Shown here: positions 1 to 6,154 of the stretch, one piece after another
How positions within the stretch are numbered: the stretch's first letter is position 1
Layout of the letters: every line of letters begins with the position of its first letter
Assembly: GCA_003266065.1 (NCBI GenBank)
Contig: MUZY01000191.1
Coordinates: 1 to 7,500, forward strand
DNA length: 7,500 nucleotides
Reading direction: 5' to 3'
Origin: Methanosphaera sp. rholeuAM130
GTDB lineage: Archaea; Methanobacteriota; Methanobacteria; Methanobacteriales; Methanobacteriaceae
Made by a program: the position numbers and the translations under genes
Notes under the pieces: generated by a model
Seen by the model: the letters and a program-made list of their open reading frames with translations, nothing else
Databases searched by the model: none
Told to the model about the DNA's origin: nothing

Positions 1-62
1 AATTCAGGTTCACCCGGGTTTTCTTGTGTAATTCTTTCAATTACTTCATCAACATATGACAT
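1..62 (-). CDS. gdhA: NADP-type glutamate dehydrogenase, N-terminal fragment (cut by window edge)
   Basis: Only the first 20 codons are inside the window; the gene runs off the left edge. The visible peptide begins MSYVDEVIERITQENP and continues GEPE. This closely resembles, from memory, the N-terminus of hexameric NADP(H)-dependent glutamate dehydrogenases of anaerobes, which start with a short helix of the form M-S-x-Y-V-D-x-V-I and then x-x-E-P-E-F. The enzyme aminates 2-oxoglutarate with ammonium to give glutamate in the cytoplasm. The start is an ATG at 62 with a good SD, GGAGAAC at 71-77 (minus strand), 8 bases upstream. The leader contains a GGAA-N6-TTCC palindrome of the type bound by the nitrogen repressor NrpR, which independently fits an ammonium-assimilation gene. 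Twenty residues are too few for certainty. No catalytic residue is visible, so another short-N-terminus protein remains possible. Confidence 0.65.
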   Translation of the reverse strand, partial: MSYVDEVIERITQENPGEPE

Positions 63-129
63 AATTATTTGTTCTCCATAAGTTTAGTTTTAATTCCATA
101 TAATTTTTTTAAATATGAAAATCATTAAA

Positions 130-143
130 GGAAATCTCCTTTC
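130..143 (-). promoter_or_regulatory. Second, imperfect NrpR-like operator
   Basis: On the minus strand this reads GAAA, six bases, TTCC: one mismatch from the GGAA-N6-TTCC consensus. It overlaps a perfect AAAGG-N6-CCTTT inverted repeat at 127-142. Its centre is 23 bp from that of the perfect site at 153-166, about two helical turns. Known NrpR-controlled promoters can carry a strong operator followed by a weaker second one, and this layout matches. The assignment is an inference from spacing and similarity. Confidence 0.4.
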
Positions 144-152
144 GGAAATAAA

Positions 153-166
153 GGAAAGTATTTTCC
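153..166 (-). promoter_or_regulatory. Probable NrpR nitrogen operator (GGAA-N6-TTCC) upstream of gdhA
   Basis: The bases form GGAA, six spacer bases and TTCC exactly; this is the consensus operator of the euryarchaeal nitrogen repressor NrpR, described for nif and glnA in methanococci. It lies about 90 bp before the gdhA start, just downstream of an AT-rich TATA-like box at 171-182. A repressor bound there would block transcription initiation. The inference is repression of gdhA when nitrogen is plentiful and relief when 2-oxoglutarate rises. The motif is only eight fixed bases, so the gene context carries much of the weight. Confidence 0.6.
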
Positions 167-170
167 GTTT

Positions 171-182
171 AGATATATAATA
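171..182 (-). promoter_or_regulatory. Possible TATA box of gdhA
   Basis: The minus strand has an ATTATATAT core here. A start site about 25 bp downstream would fall near 150, immediately after the perfect operator, leaving a leader of roughly 85-90 bases. Other AT-rich boxes, at 197-206 and 95-109, are also possible; the latter would put the start on top of the SD site and is less likely. In sequence this AT-rich, a TATA-like match alone is weak evidence. Confidence 0.3.
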
Positions 183-334
183 TTTTGATTGACCTTATAT
201 TTATATCTATTTGTTTTATGAAATCCACATTTAAAAGCTTTAAAACAGCAAATAGTTATTAATAAGATAAAATATGGTAAATTAGGTCCTATTTGTTAAT
301 ATAATTAGAAATAATTGTTAATTCGGCGGTCAAT

Positions 335-367
335 AAAAAACATGAAAAAAGTTGAAAAGAACAAAAA
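335..367 (-). terminator. Oligo-T terminator after the gatDE-trxB-AAA operon
   Basis: Directly after the AAA ATPase stop codon (372-374), the minus strand has a run of closely spaced T tracts of 5, 4, 6 and 6 bases across 335-367. No strong stem precedes them. Archaeal RNA polymerase terminates at such oligo-T stretches without a hairpin, so this is a likely 3' end for the operon, separating it from the independently regulated gdhA. Confidence 0.5.
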
Positions 368-371
368 TGTC

Positions 372-1484
372 TTAACCAAACATTTTATCCTCTATTGTCT
401 TGACTTCCTTTTTTGATTCCTCAAGGGCATAGTTGACATGTTCCTCTCTGATTTCATCACAGGATTCACTGATTGCCCTATGAAGGGCGGTTTTAAGAAT
501 CTTTTCTTTCAAGTCCCTGCCCGAGAATCCGTCAGTCTTTTCAACCAAATTTTCCACGTCAAACGATGCTTTAAGTGGAAGCGTTTCAATGTTAGTCTTA
601 AGGATTAACAATCTGTCCTTTTTACTTGGCAGACTGAATTCAATTTCCTCTTCAAAACGACTTCTGATAGCATAATCAAGTAGCTGCGGATTGTTCGTCG
701 CACAGATTGTGATGATTGATTCATTATCCTCAATACCGTCCATCTCGGTAAGAAGTGCATTAACGATTTCCGTAACGTCACCCCTAAGACTTTGGTATTT
801 GCGCTCCAAGCCGATGGCATCTATCTCATCAATGAATATTACGGTAGGCTTATTGTTTCTAGCCTCCTCATACAATTCATGAATCTGTTTTGAGCCGTCA
901 CCAACATGATCTCCAATTAAGCTGGTAGCTTTAATCATCTTGATGGGAACATCCAATTCATTGGCCAGTGCCTGGGCAAGCATGGTCTTACCCGTACCAG
1001 GCATTCCATAGAATAAAATATTCTTCGGAGCCCAATTCTTGAACTTGTCGGGGTCTTCCAAATACTTTGTAATAATTCTGCTTTTATCTTTAGCCTTTTT
1101 TTGACCAATAACATCATCCACCTTGAACTTCTGCTTTTGGCTGTTTTCAATGGATCTTTTTTCTCTAGGCAATACCAAAAATGAAGTATTGCTGGTTATA
1201 TAAGAGTTATCCGGTCTTACATCAAGGATTTGATATGCAAAATCAGGAAGCAATTTTTGGTCAAAAAGGTACTGGTACTTATGTACCTTATAACCGTTCC
1301 ATTGGTCATTGGCATAAATGTCAAAGAGTTCCTTGTTGGTAACCTCTATTTCCGGTGATTCGATGTAGTTGCTTTCTATCGGATAACCTATAGCCTGTAG
1401 AATAATTACCTTGGCCTCTTTTTTCTCGTTTATTATTTCATATCTTGCCTGCTTGTTAATCCCATACTGATTGTCTTGTCTCAC
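372..1484 (-). CDS. AAA ATPase, relative of proteasomal and FtsH-type ATPases, substrate unknown
   Basis: This 370-residue protein has one AAA module. Visible motifs are Walker A GMPGTGKT (160-167), Walker B VIFIDEID (215-222), sensor 1 CATNN (261-265), arginine-finger region AIRSRF (R274, R276) and a sensor-2-like GFSGRDL (319-325). The first 120 residues match no domain I recognise and show no obvious coiled coil, unlike the proteasome-activating nucleotidase PAN. Related methanogen proteins of this length have been annotated as 26S protease regulatory subunit homologues. Two features argue against that role. The pore-loop segment reads GDHVGDG (191-197), with His193 where unfoldases carry an aromatic residue, and the C-terminus KMFG is not the HbYX proteasome-docking motif. 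The start is GTG with SD GAGGAGA at 1491-1497, six bases upstream and overlapping the stop of the preceding small gene, so translation is probably coupled. It is the last gene of the operon. ATPase identity is certain; target and partner are unknown. Confidence 0.95.
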   Translation of the reverse strand: MRQDNQYGINKQARYEIINEKKEAKVIILQAIGYPIESNYIESPEIEVTNKELFDIYANDQWNGYKVHKYQYLFDQKLLPDFAYQILDVRPDNSYITSNTSFLVLPREKRSIENSQKQKFKVDDVIGQKKAKDKSRIITKYLEDPDKFKNWAPKNILFYGMPGTGKTMLAQALANELDVPIKMIKATSLIGDHVGDGSKQIHELYEEARNNKPTVIFIDEIDAIGLERKYQSLRGDVTEIVNALLTEMDGIEDNESIITICATNNPQLLDYAIRSRFEEEIEFSLPSKKDRLLILKTNIETLPLKASFDVENLVEKTDGFSGRDLKEKILKTALHRAISESCDEIREEHVNYALEESKKEVKTIEDKMFG

Positions 1485-1495
1485 GGTCTATCTCC

Positions 1496-1708
1496 TCAAA
1501 AGTTTATAGTAATGTCCGCATCTTCTTTATCTATATTAAATTCAATATTCTCCACACCATTATACAGTACTTCAAAGACTTTCCATAAGGTGTCCTTGTC
1601 CGCTTTGATAACTATTGAATTTTCTTCTTTTGTAATGGATGAAATAGTGGGAAAATCTCCCAATAAGTCATCCTTAACCTTTTCATATAATTCGTCCGTC
1701 AACGTCAT
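1496..1708 (-). CDS. Small acidic protein of unknown function, 70 aa
   Basis: I do not recognise this protein. It is 70 residues long and rich in Asp and Glu, with no Cys, no signal peptide and no membrane segment. It looks like a small folded alpha/beta domain: an N-terminal helix (TDELYEKVKDDLL), beta-like stretches (SIVIKA near 31-36 and ADITINF at the end), and a helix between them (KDTLWKVFEVLY). The ATG lies 6 bases after the trxB stop and has no clear SD of its own, so it is probably read by ribosomes finishing trxB. Its TGA stop overlaps the SD of the following AAA ATPase gene, 11 bases away. This tight packing between two real genes supports it being expressed. Its position next to the ATPase suggests an adaptor or partner role, but that is inference only. 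Confidence 0.75.
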   Translation of the reverse strand: MTLTDELYEKVKDDLLGDFPTISSITKEENSIVIKADKDTLWKVFEVLYNGVENIEFNIDKEDADITINF

Positions 1709-1714
1709 GTCAAT

Positions 1715-2614
1715 TCACATCAATTTTGACTGGATATCGCTGCTTGCTATTGCACCCTGACTGGTAGCAACGGATATCTGCTTTATGCCGCCGGTAACGT
1801 CACCTGCCGCATATGCTCCATCTATGGATGTGGCCATATTGCCGTCAACAATTATATAACCGTATTCGTTGCATTCAATCCCGCTGCATTGTGCCAGTTG
1901 GCTGTTGGGATCATGGCCTATGGACAGGAAAACCCCGTCAACGTTCAATTCAATTTCTTCACCGGTTTTATTGTTTATGAGAACTACCTGTTCAACGAAG
2001 GGGTCACCGCTAACGCATTTGACTTCACAGTTCCAGTGGACTTTTATGCCACGTTCTTTCAAATCCTCTTGGAGTTTTTCATCACATCGCAGTTTGTCTC
2101 GTCTATGTACAAGTGAACATTCAACGCCGATCCTGTTTAGGTACAATGCCTCTACCGCAGCACTGTTTCCTCCGCCAACGACAAGCACTTTCCTACCAAT
2201 AAAGAAATTGCCGTCACAGACGGCACAGTATGACACGCCTCGTCCCGCATGCTCCTGGATACCCGGTGCGTCCAATGTTCTCACATTGGTACCCGTAGCA
2301 AATATCACGTTTTTGGATTCGATTTTTTCATCATTCGTTTTAATGAGGAATACATCATCTGTCTTGGATACTTCAACAACCGGAGTAAACTCTTTTATTT
2401 CGGCATATTTTTTTGTCTGATTAGCCATAATCTCCGTCAGTTTCATACCTTCAATCGCGTCAAATCCAGGATAGTTTTCAATAAGCGGAGCGTTGTTGAC
2501 AGTTCCACCAACCTGTTTGGAGTCAATAATCAGACTTTTAAGACCTGCCCTTCCCGCATATATGCCGGCGGTAAGTCCGGCAGGGCCTGCTCCTATAATT
2601 ACAACATCATACAT
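1715..2614 (-). CDS. trxB: Thioredoxin reductase (NADPH, FAD flavoprotein)
   Basis: This 299-residue protein is the usual length for a low-molecular-weight thioredoxin reductase. It moves electrons from NADPH through FAD and a redox disulfide to thioredoxin in the cytoplasm. Visible motifs are the N-terminal FAD-binding GAGPAG (8-13), the redox centre CAVC (130-133) in the expected YCAVCDG setting, the second nucleotide-binding loop GGGNSA (147-152), the NADPH 2'-phosphate motif HRRDKLR (170-176) and the C-terminal FAD motif AAGDV (269-273) followed by KQ. The HRRxxxR motif argues for NADPH rather than F420H2, which the divergent methanogen enzyme DFTR uses. The loop has Asn150 where GGGDSA is usual. 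The start is ATG with SD GGGGAG at 2622-2627, 7 bases upstream, in the 18-base gap after gatE. No thioredoxin gene is in the window. An F420-dependent or ferredoxin-dependent relative is less likely. Confidence 0.95.
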   Translation of the reverse strand: MYDVVIIGAGPAGLTAGIYAGRAGLKSLIIDSKQVGGTVNNAPLIENYPGFDAIEGMKLTEIMANQTKKYAEIKEFTPVVEVSKTDDVFLIKTNDEKIESKNVIFATGTNVRTLDAPGIQEHAGRGVSYCAVCDGNFFIGRKVLVVGGGNSAAVEALYLNRIGVECSLVHRRDKLRCDEKLQEDLKERGIKVHWNCEVKCVSGDPFVEQVVLINNKTGEEIELNVDGVFLSIGHDPNSQLAQCSGIECNEYGYIIVDGNMATSIDGAYAAGDVTGGIKQISVATSQGAIASSDIQSKLM

Positions 2615-2632
2615 AGTAATGCTCCCCGTTAA

Positions 2633-4528
2633 TTAACCGGTCAGGTTCATAATCTCTTTTTGAATAATGCTGCTTACGGTTTTTCCATCAGCCTTACCCT
2701 TGAATTTGGCCATGGCCTTACCCATAAGAGGGCCCATAGCACCCATCTTACGTTCAAGAATCATGTCTTCATTATCCTTAATAATCTCTTTAATGCCCTC
2801 TTCTATGACATCGTCAGATAATTTTTCAAGATTGTTTCTTTTCACACTGTCATCTGGTTTTATGCCGTTGCATGCATCCTTAAGAACCACTTCCGTTTCA
2901 GCGGCAGCTATGGTGTTGTTGTCGACAAGCGAGAATATTTCAACAAGAACATCCTTGGTTAGCTTACTGATATCATATCCGTCACGTCTTAAATCCTTAA
3001 TCGTATAGGCAATGTCTGATGCTATCTTAACGGCTTCCATATTAGGCAGTTCTTTCTGTACCTCTTCGAATAAATCCGCATTGTTTTCATCAACAAGCTG
3101 TTTGGCCAAATCATCACTTAATCCATAACTTTCCTGTATACGCTCTTTTTTAACGACAGGTAATTCCGGAAGGTTTGATGCTATCTTTTCAACACGTTCT
3201 TTATCGATTATTTCTGTAGGTATATCCGTTTCGACATACATCCTGCTGGCGGTAGGAAGAGGCCTTAGATACTCCGTGTTTCCGTTATCCAATGCACGAC
3301 GGGTTTCCTCCGGTACTCCCACGAGTGATTGCTTTGCACGTTTGATTACTTCTTGAAGTGCATTGTATGCTTTATTCCGATTTCCCGATACCAATATGAA
3401 CGCATCGTTTTTATCAAGATTCAGTTCTTTCTTGATGTCGTCTACTTCCTCCTGGATAATACCGTATGCAGGCAGTTCATCTGTATGGAAGAGTCCTTTT
3501 ACGCCCATTTTCTTTCCATGCTCCGAGAATTCAGTACCAAGCCTGCGTCCAGGCTGTACCTCCTTTCCGATAATTCCATCAAATCCACGCAGCACTATTG
3601 CCAATACGGCACTGTCCTCTTCGGATAAAGTTGACTGAACGACTTTGGACTGTGAGTTTTCAACAAGCCCGGTCACGTCATGGATTTCTTCCTCTACAAC
3701 GGCATCCCTATCATCCAATAATTTAGCGATTTCTATTAAGTTAAGCTGTCTTTCAACTTCATTTTCCACTATCGTCGGCATCAGGTCAAGGTCTTGAACA
3801 CCCTTAACTTCTATTCTGGCACCTTCCTTGATTGAGATGTTCAAGTCCTGTCTGATGGTACCGAGGCCACGTTTTACTCTTGTACTTCTAAGAATTTGAC
3901 CAAGCTGGTAAGCTACGGCTTTGACCTGTAGGGGATGATGCATGTCGGGGGATGTCGTAATCTCGGCTAACGGTATTCCGAGTCTGTCCAGTCTGAAAAT
4001 TATTTTTCCGTTTTCCTCTCCTATACGACGTGCCGCATCCTCTTCAAGCCCCAACGTTTCAATAGTCACGTTGCCATATTTTGTTTCTATGTAACCGTCC
4101 GTAGCCAGTATACCTGTTCTTTGGAATCCGCTTGTGTTACTGCCATCAATTACCTGTTTACGCATTGTGTGGAATTCATCCACTACCTTCATGTTCATAA
4201 GTGATGCAAGTATGATTGAAATGTCAACGGCTTCCTGATTTAACGGTGCAGGCGGTTCTTCATCCGCTTCTACAAGACATGTATGATGATTGTAGGTTTC
4301 ATAGATAAACTGCAGGTTACGCTGTGATTCTTCATATGCAGCTCTGTCTATTTCACCAAGTTCACTTTGTGTCGGCCTTAATCTACGTTCAAGTCTTCCC
4401 TCCGGTTGTTTATCCGTCAGGGAGTTTGGACATCTGCAAAATAGTTTTGTCTGGCTATCCAACTGTTGATGTATTTCCAGTCCCATCATTAACCCTAATT
4501 CTTCATAATCAAATTTATCTTCTGACAT
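2633..4528 (-). CDS. gatE: Glutamyl-tRNA(Gln) amidotransferase subunit E
   Basis: GatE is the tRNA-binding and kinase/transamidase subunit of the archaeal GatDE enzyme. It phosphorylates Glu on misacylated Glu-tRNA(Gln) and uses ammonia supplied by GatD to form Gln-tRNA(Gln). The 631-residue length is normal. The N-terminal GatB/GatE catalytic core begins with the signature MGLEIHQQLDSQTKLFCRC (15-33) and contains FQRTGILATDGYIE (135-148), RLDRLGIPLAEITTSPDMHH (179-198) and RQDLNISI (226-233). An AspRS-like insertion, diagnostic of GatE rather than GatB, spans roughly 280-410 and includes GFDGIIGKEVQPGRRLGTEF (315-334). After LRPLPTASRMY (421-431) comes the helical region and the YqeY-like tail, ending with MGAMGPLMGKAM (595-606). 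The ATG has SD AAAGGTGC at 4535-4542, 7 bases upstream. That SD overlaps the TAA of gatD, with a 12-base gap, so the two subunits should be translated together in matched amounts. Confidence 0.98.
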   Translation of the reverse strand: MSEDKFDYEELGLMMGLEIHQQLDSQTKLFCRCPNSLTDKQPEGRLERRLRPTQSELGEIDRAAYEESQRNLQFIYETYNHHTCLVEADEEPPAPLNQEAVDISIILASLMNMKVVDEFHTMRKQVIDGSNTSGFQRTGILATDGYIETKYGNVTIETLGLEEDAARRIGEENGKIIFRLDRLGIPLAEITTSPDMHHPLQVKAVAYQLGQILRSTRVKRGLGTIRQDLNISIKEGARIEVKGVQDLDLMPTIVENEVERQLNLIEIAKLLDDRDAVVEEEIHDVTGLVENSQSKVVQSTLSEEDSAVLAIVLRGFDGIIGKEVQPGRRLGTEFSEHGKKMGVKGLFHTDELPAYGIIQEEVDDIKKELNLDKNDAFILVSGNRNKAYNALQEVIKRAKQSLVGVPEETRRALDNGNTEYLRPLPTASRMYVETDIPTEIIDKERVEKIASNLPELPVVKKERIQESYGLSDDLAKQLVDENNADLFEEVQKELPNMEAVKIASDIAYTIKDLRRDGYDISKLTKDVLVEIFSLVDNNTIAAAETEVVLKDACNGIKPDDSVKRNNLEKLSDDVIEEGIKEIIKDNEDMILERKMGAMGPLMGKAMAKFKGKADGKTVSSIIQKEIMNLTG

Positions 4529-4540
4529 ATAAATGCACCT

Positions 4541-5857
4541 TTAGTTTTTTATAAAATACCTCTGACTTAGGGTAGTGTTCATTTCACCCTTAAGGTTGCT
4601 CTGCATTATGCTGTATATTTCATCTACGTCGTCGCTTTGTGCTGCTGCCCATGACAGTTTGGTATAAGCAGTCTCCGGTATCATATCATTGACTGATATT
4701 ACATTTTCATGCAGTAGTCTTCTTCCGCTGCTGTAAACGTTCATGTTTGTTCTACCGAATATGCACTGTGATGTCATGACAACAGGTATGTTTTCTGATG
4801 TGGCTCTGGATATGCTTGTTATCACTTCATCACTGCAGTGGCCCAGACCGGTACCTTCGATTACAAGTCCCTCATATCCCTTGTCGACGTATACGTCAAT
4901 GAGTTCCGGATTGATGCCGGGATACATTTTTACCAGTGCAACCTTTTTTGATATGTTGTCGTTAATCTCCAGTTTGCTTGTGTTTCTTTTAATGTATCCA
5001 ACTTCATCGTCCACGATGTTGATTTTATTGTTGTTTATCTGTGCCAACGGATTCATGTTGATGCTTGTAAACGTATCCCTGCGTGAGGTATGCATTTTTC
5101 TTGCACGATTTCCTCTGTGTAAGTGGCATGTCGGATCATCTTCACTTGAATGCATGCATATACATACTTCGGCGATATCGGATTTGGCCGCAGTTACCGA
5201 TGCCATCAGATTGGTGAAAGCATCGCTTGATGGTCTGTCTGAACTGCGCTGTGCACCTGTTAATATGACAGGTACTGGGGTATCCAACATAAAGCTTAAT
5301 GCTGACGCAGTATAATGCATGGTATCCGTTCCATGTGCTATGATTACACCGTCGGCTCCATTATTTATTTCATCATATACACTATTAGCCGTTTCAATCC
5401 AGTAATCCGGATTCATATTTTCACTTAAAATGTTAAAAATAGCCTTTGCGGATATATTTGCATAGTCCACAAGTTCCGGTGTTGCTCTCAAGAGGTCATC
5501 AGCCGTAAATGCCGGATGTACCGCACCGGTTTTATAGTCAATTACACTTGCAACGGTTCCACCGGTTGATAGGATTGAGAGATTATCCTTGTCTGAGCTT
5601 ATCTGTTTATCGACGGGATCCAGTTTAATGTTTGGCTTTTCTCCACTGGTGATTTTTTCTATCTTGGCGTCTTTAATGTCTACGCCAATGTTGTATCCGC
5701 TGTTTAGTTTTATGATTAGCGTATTTTCGTTTGAATAATCCGGTTTTTCAAGCAGCATTCCCTTATGGGTAATGTTGTCCTTTTCTATTTTAATAGTATC
5801 TCCAATACTTATATCGGAAAATTCCAGAAAATCACGTATATATCCTTCATATACCAT
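4541..5857 (-). CDS. gatD: Glutamyl-tRNA(Gln) amidotransferase subunit D (asparaginase-like)
   Basis: GatD is the glutaminase subunit. It hydrolyses glutamine and passes the ammonia through a tunnel to GatE. The length, 438 residues, is typical. Residues 1-85 form the small N-terminal domain specific to GatD. From about 92 onward is an L-asparaginase-type fold. Its catalytic residues are visible: Thr101 in STGGT (97-101), Thr177-Asp178 in HGTDTM (175-180) and Lys254 in RARKMHTSRRD (251-261). Other family blocks are ILTGAQRSSDRPSSDA (198-213) and EGTGLGH (334-340). The long N-terminal domain and the downstream gatE separate it from a plain asparaginase. The start is ATG with SD GAGGT at 5864-5868, 6 bases upstream. 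It is the first gene of the five-gene operon and has a 440-bp non-coding region in front of it, so the operon promoter must be there. Confidence 0.98.
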   Translation of the reverse strand: MVYEGYIRDFLEFSDISIGDTIKIEKDNITHKGMLLEKPDYSNENTLIIKLNSGYNIGVDIKDAKIEKITSGEKPNIKLDPVDKQISSDKDNLSILSTGGTVASVIDYKTGAVHPAFTADDLLRATPELVDYANISAKAIFNILSENMNPDYWIETANSVYDEINNGADGVIIAHGTDTMHYTASALSFMLDTPVPVILTGAQRSSDRPSSDAFTNLMASVTAAKSDIAEVCICMHSSEDDPTCHLHRGNRARKMHTSRRDTFTSINMNPLAQINNNKINIVDDEVGYIKRNTSKLEINDNISKKVALVKMYPGINPELIDVYVDKGYEGLVIEGTGLGHCSDEVITSISRATSENIPVVMTSQCIFGRTNMNVYSSGRRLLHENVISVNDMIPETAYTKLSWAAAQSDDVDEIYSIMQSNLKGEMNTTLSQRYFIKN

Positions 5858-5950
5858 GTCTTTACCTCGTTTTCACTTTTCAGTACTTTTTATTATAATG
5901 ACTTTTAAAAATTTTTCTTTATAAAAAAATATGATTTTTTTTGTTCAATA

Positions 5951-5965
5951 ATATTTAAATATATG
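5951..5965 (-). promoter_or_regulatory. Possible TATA box of the gatD operon
   Basis: The minus strand reads CATATATTTAAATAT here, a TATA-like core. A start site about 25 bp downstream would fall near 5930, leaving a leader of about 70 bases before gatD. Two copies of the palindrome TAGCTA (5973-5978 and 5986-5991) lie just upstream and could be a regulator or TFB contact site. Other AT-rich boxes occur at 5914-5926 and 6100-6145, so the assignment is tentative. Confidence 0.3.
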
Positions 5966-5995
5966 ATTTTACTAGCTAATATTTTTAGCTATTTT

Positions 5996-6021
5996 TTCAA
6001 GGTTTTTTTCGCATCCTTGAA
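5996..6021. repeat. Inverted repeat, 7-bp stem, with T-run on the plus side
   Basis: TTCAAGG (5996-6002) is matched perfectly by CCTTGAA (6015-6021) across a 12-base loop. On the plus strand it is followed at once by T-rich sequence (6022-6034), giving an intrinsic-terminator shape, although no plus-strand gene is known here. On the minus strand it spans the end and stop of the candidate mini-ORF. It could be a leader hairpin or a terminator for an antisense transcript. Confidence 0.4.
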
Positions 6022-6077
6022 TTTTTATTTTTTTGTGTTGGGTTTCGTTTCACACTCCCTGTTCTTACATACATCAT
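5997..6077 (-). CDS. Candidate mini-ORF upstream of gatD (25-26 aa, basic), doubtful
   Basis: Two adjacent ATG codons (6077 and 6074) follow an AGGAG at 6082-6086; the second has an ideal 7-base spacing. The reading frame stays open to a TGA at 5997-5999. The product would have 25 or 26 residues, nine of them Lys or Arg, rising to a basic C-terminal end (RMRKKP). It lies 140 bp before gatD and would be in the operon leader if transcription starts upstream near the heptamer array. Much of the frame is A-runs, which favours a chance ORF. I recognise no homologue; the SD and its spacing are the only real support. Confidence 0.2.
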   Translation of the reverse strand: MMYVRTGSVKRNPTQKNKNSRMRKKP

Positions 6078-6105
6078 AGTGCTCCTGCCATAACAAATAA
6101 TTAAT

Positions 6106-6154
6106 TATAACTTACAACTAATTACTTATAACTAATTTATTATAACTTATAACT
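6106..6154. repeat. Heptamer tandem array, seven in-phase units related to TATAACT
   Basis: Starting at 6106 and stepping by seven, units 1, 4, 6 and 7 are exactly TATAACT and unit 2 is TACAACT. Unit 3 (AATTACT) and unit 5 (AATTTAT) are diverged. As a result a 17-base block at 6105-6121 recurs at 6140-6156 with one change. The array sits between the stress-protein terminator and the gatD leader. It may have arisen by slippage, may be a set of regulator sites, or may supply TATA boxes on the minus strand. Confidence 0.6.

Noticed and set aside
372..1484. Calling the AAA ATPase the proteasome-activating nucleotidase PAN
   Set aside because: There is no N-terminal coiled coil, the C-terminus is not HbYX, and the pore-loop aromatic is missing.
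1869..2420. Long plus-strand open frame of 183 codons opposite trxB
   Set aside because: It is a shadow of trxB, whose motifs are complete on the minus strand; no family features and no fitting SD context.
4743..5315. Plus-strand open frame of 190 codons opposite gatD
   Set aside because: It is the antisense of a confidently identified gatD with all catalytic residues; a low-stop strand bias explains it.
4541..5857. Calling this gene a plain L-asparaginase
   Set aside because: It has the extra N-terminal domain of GatD and is followed by gatE, so it is the amidotransferase subunit.
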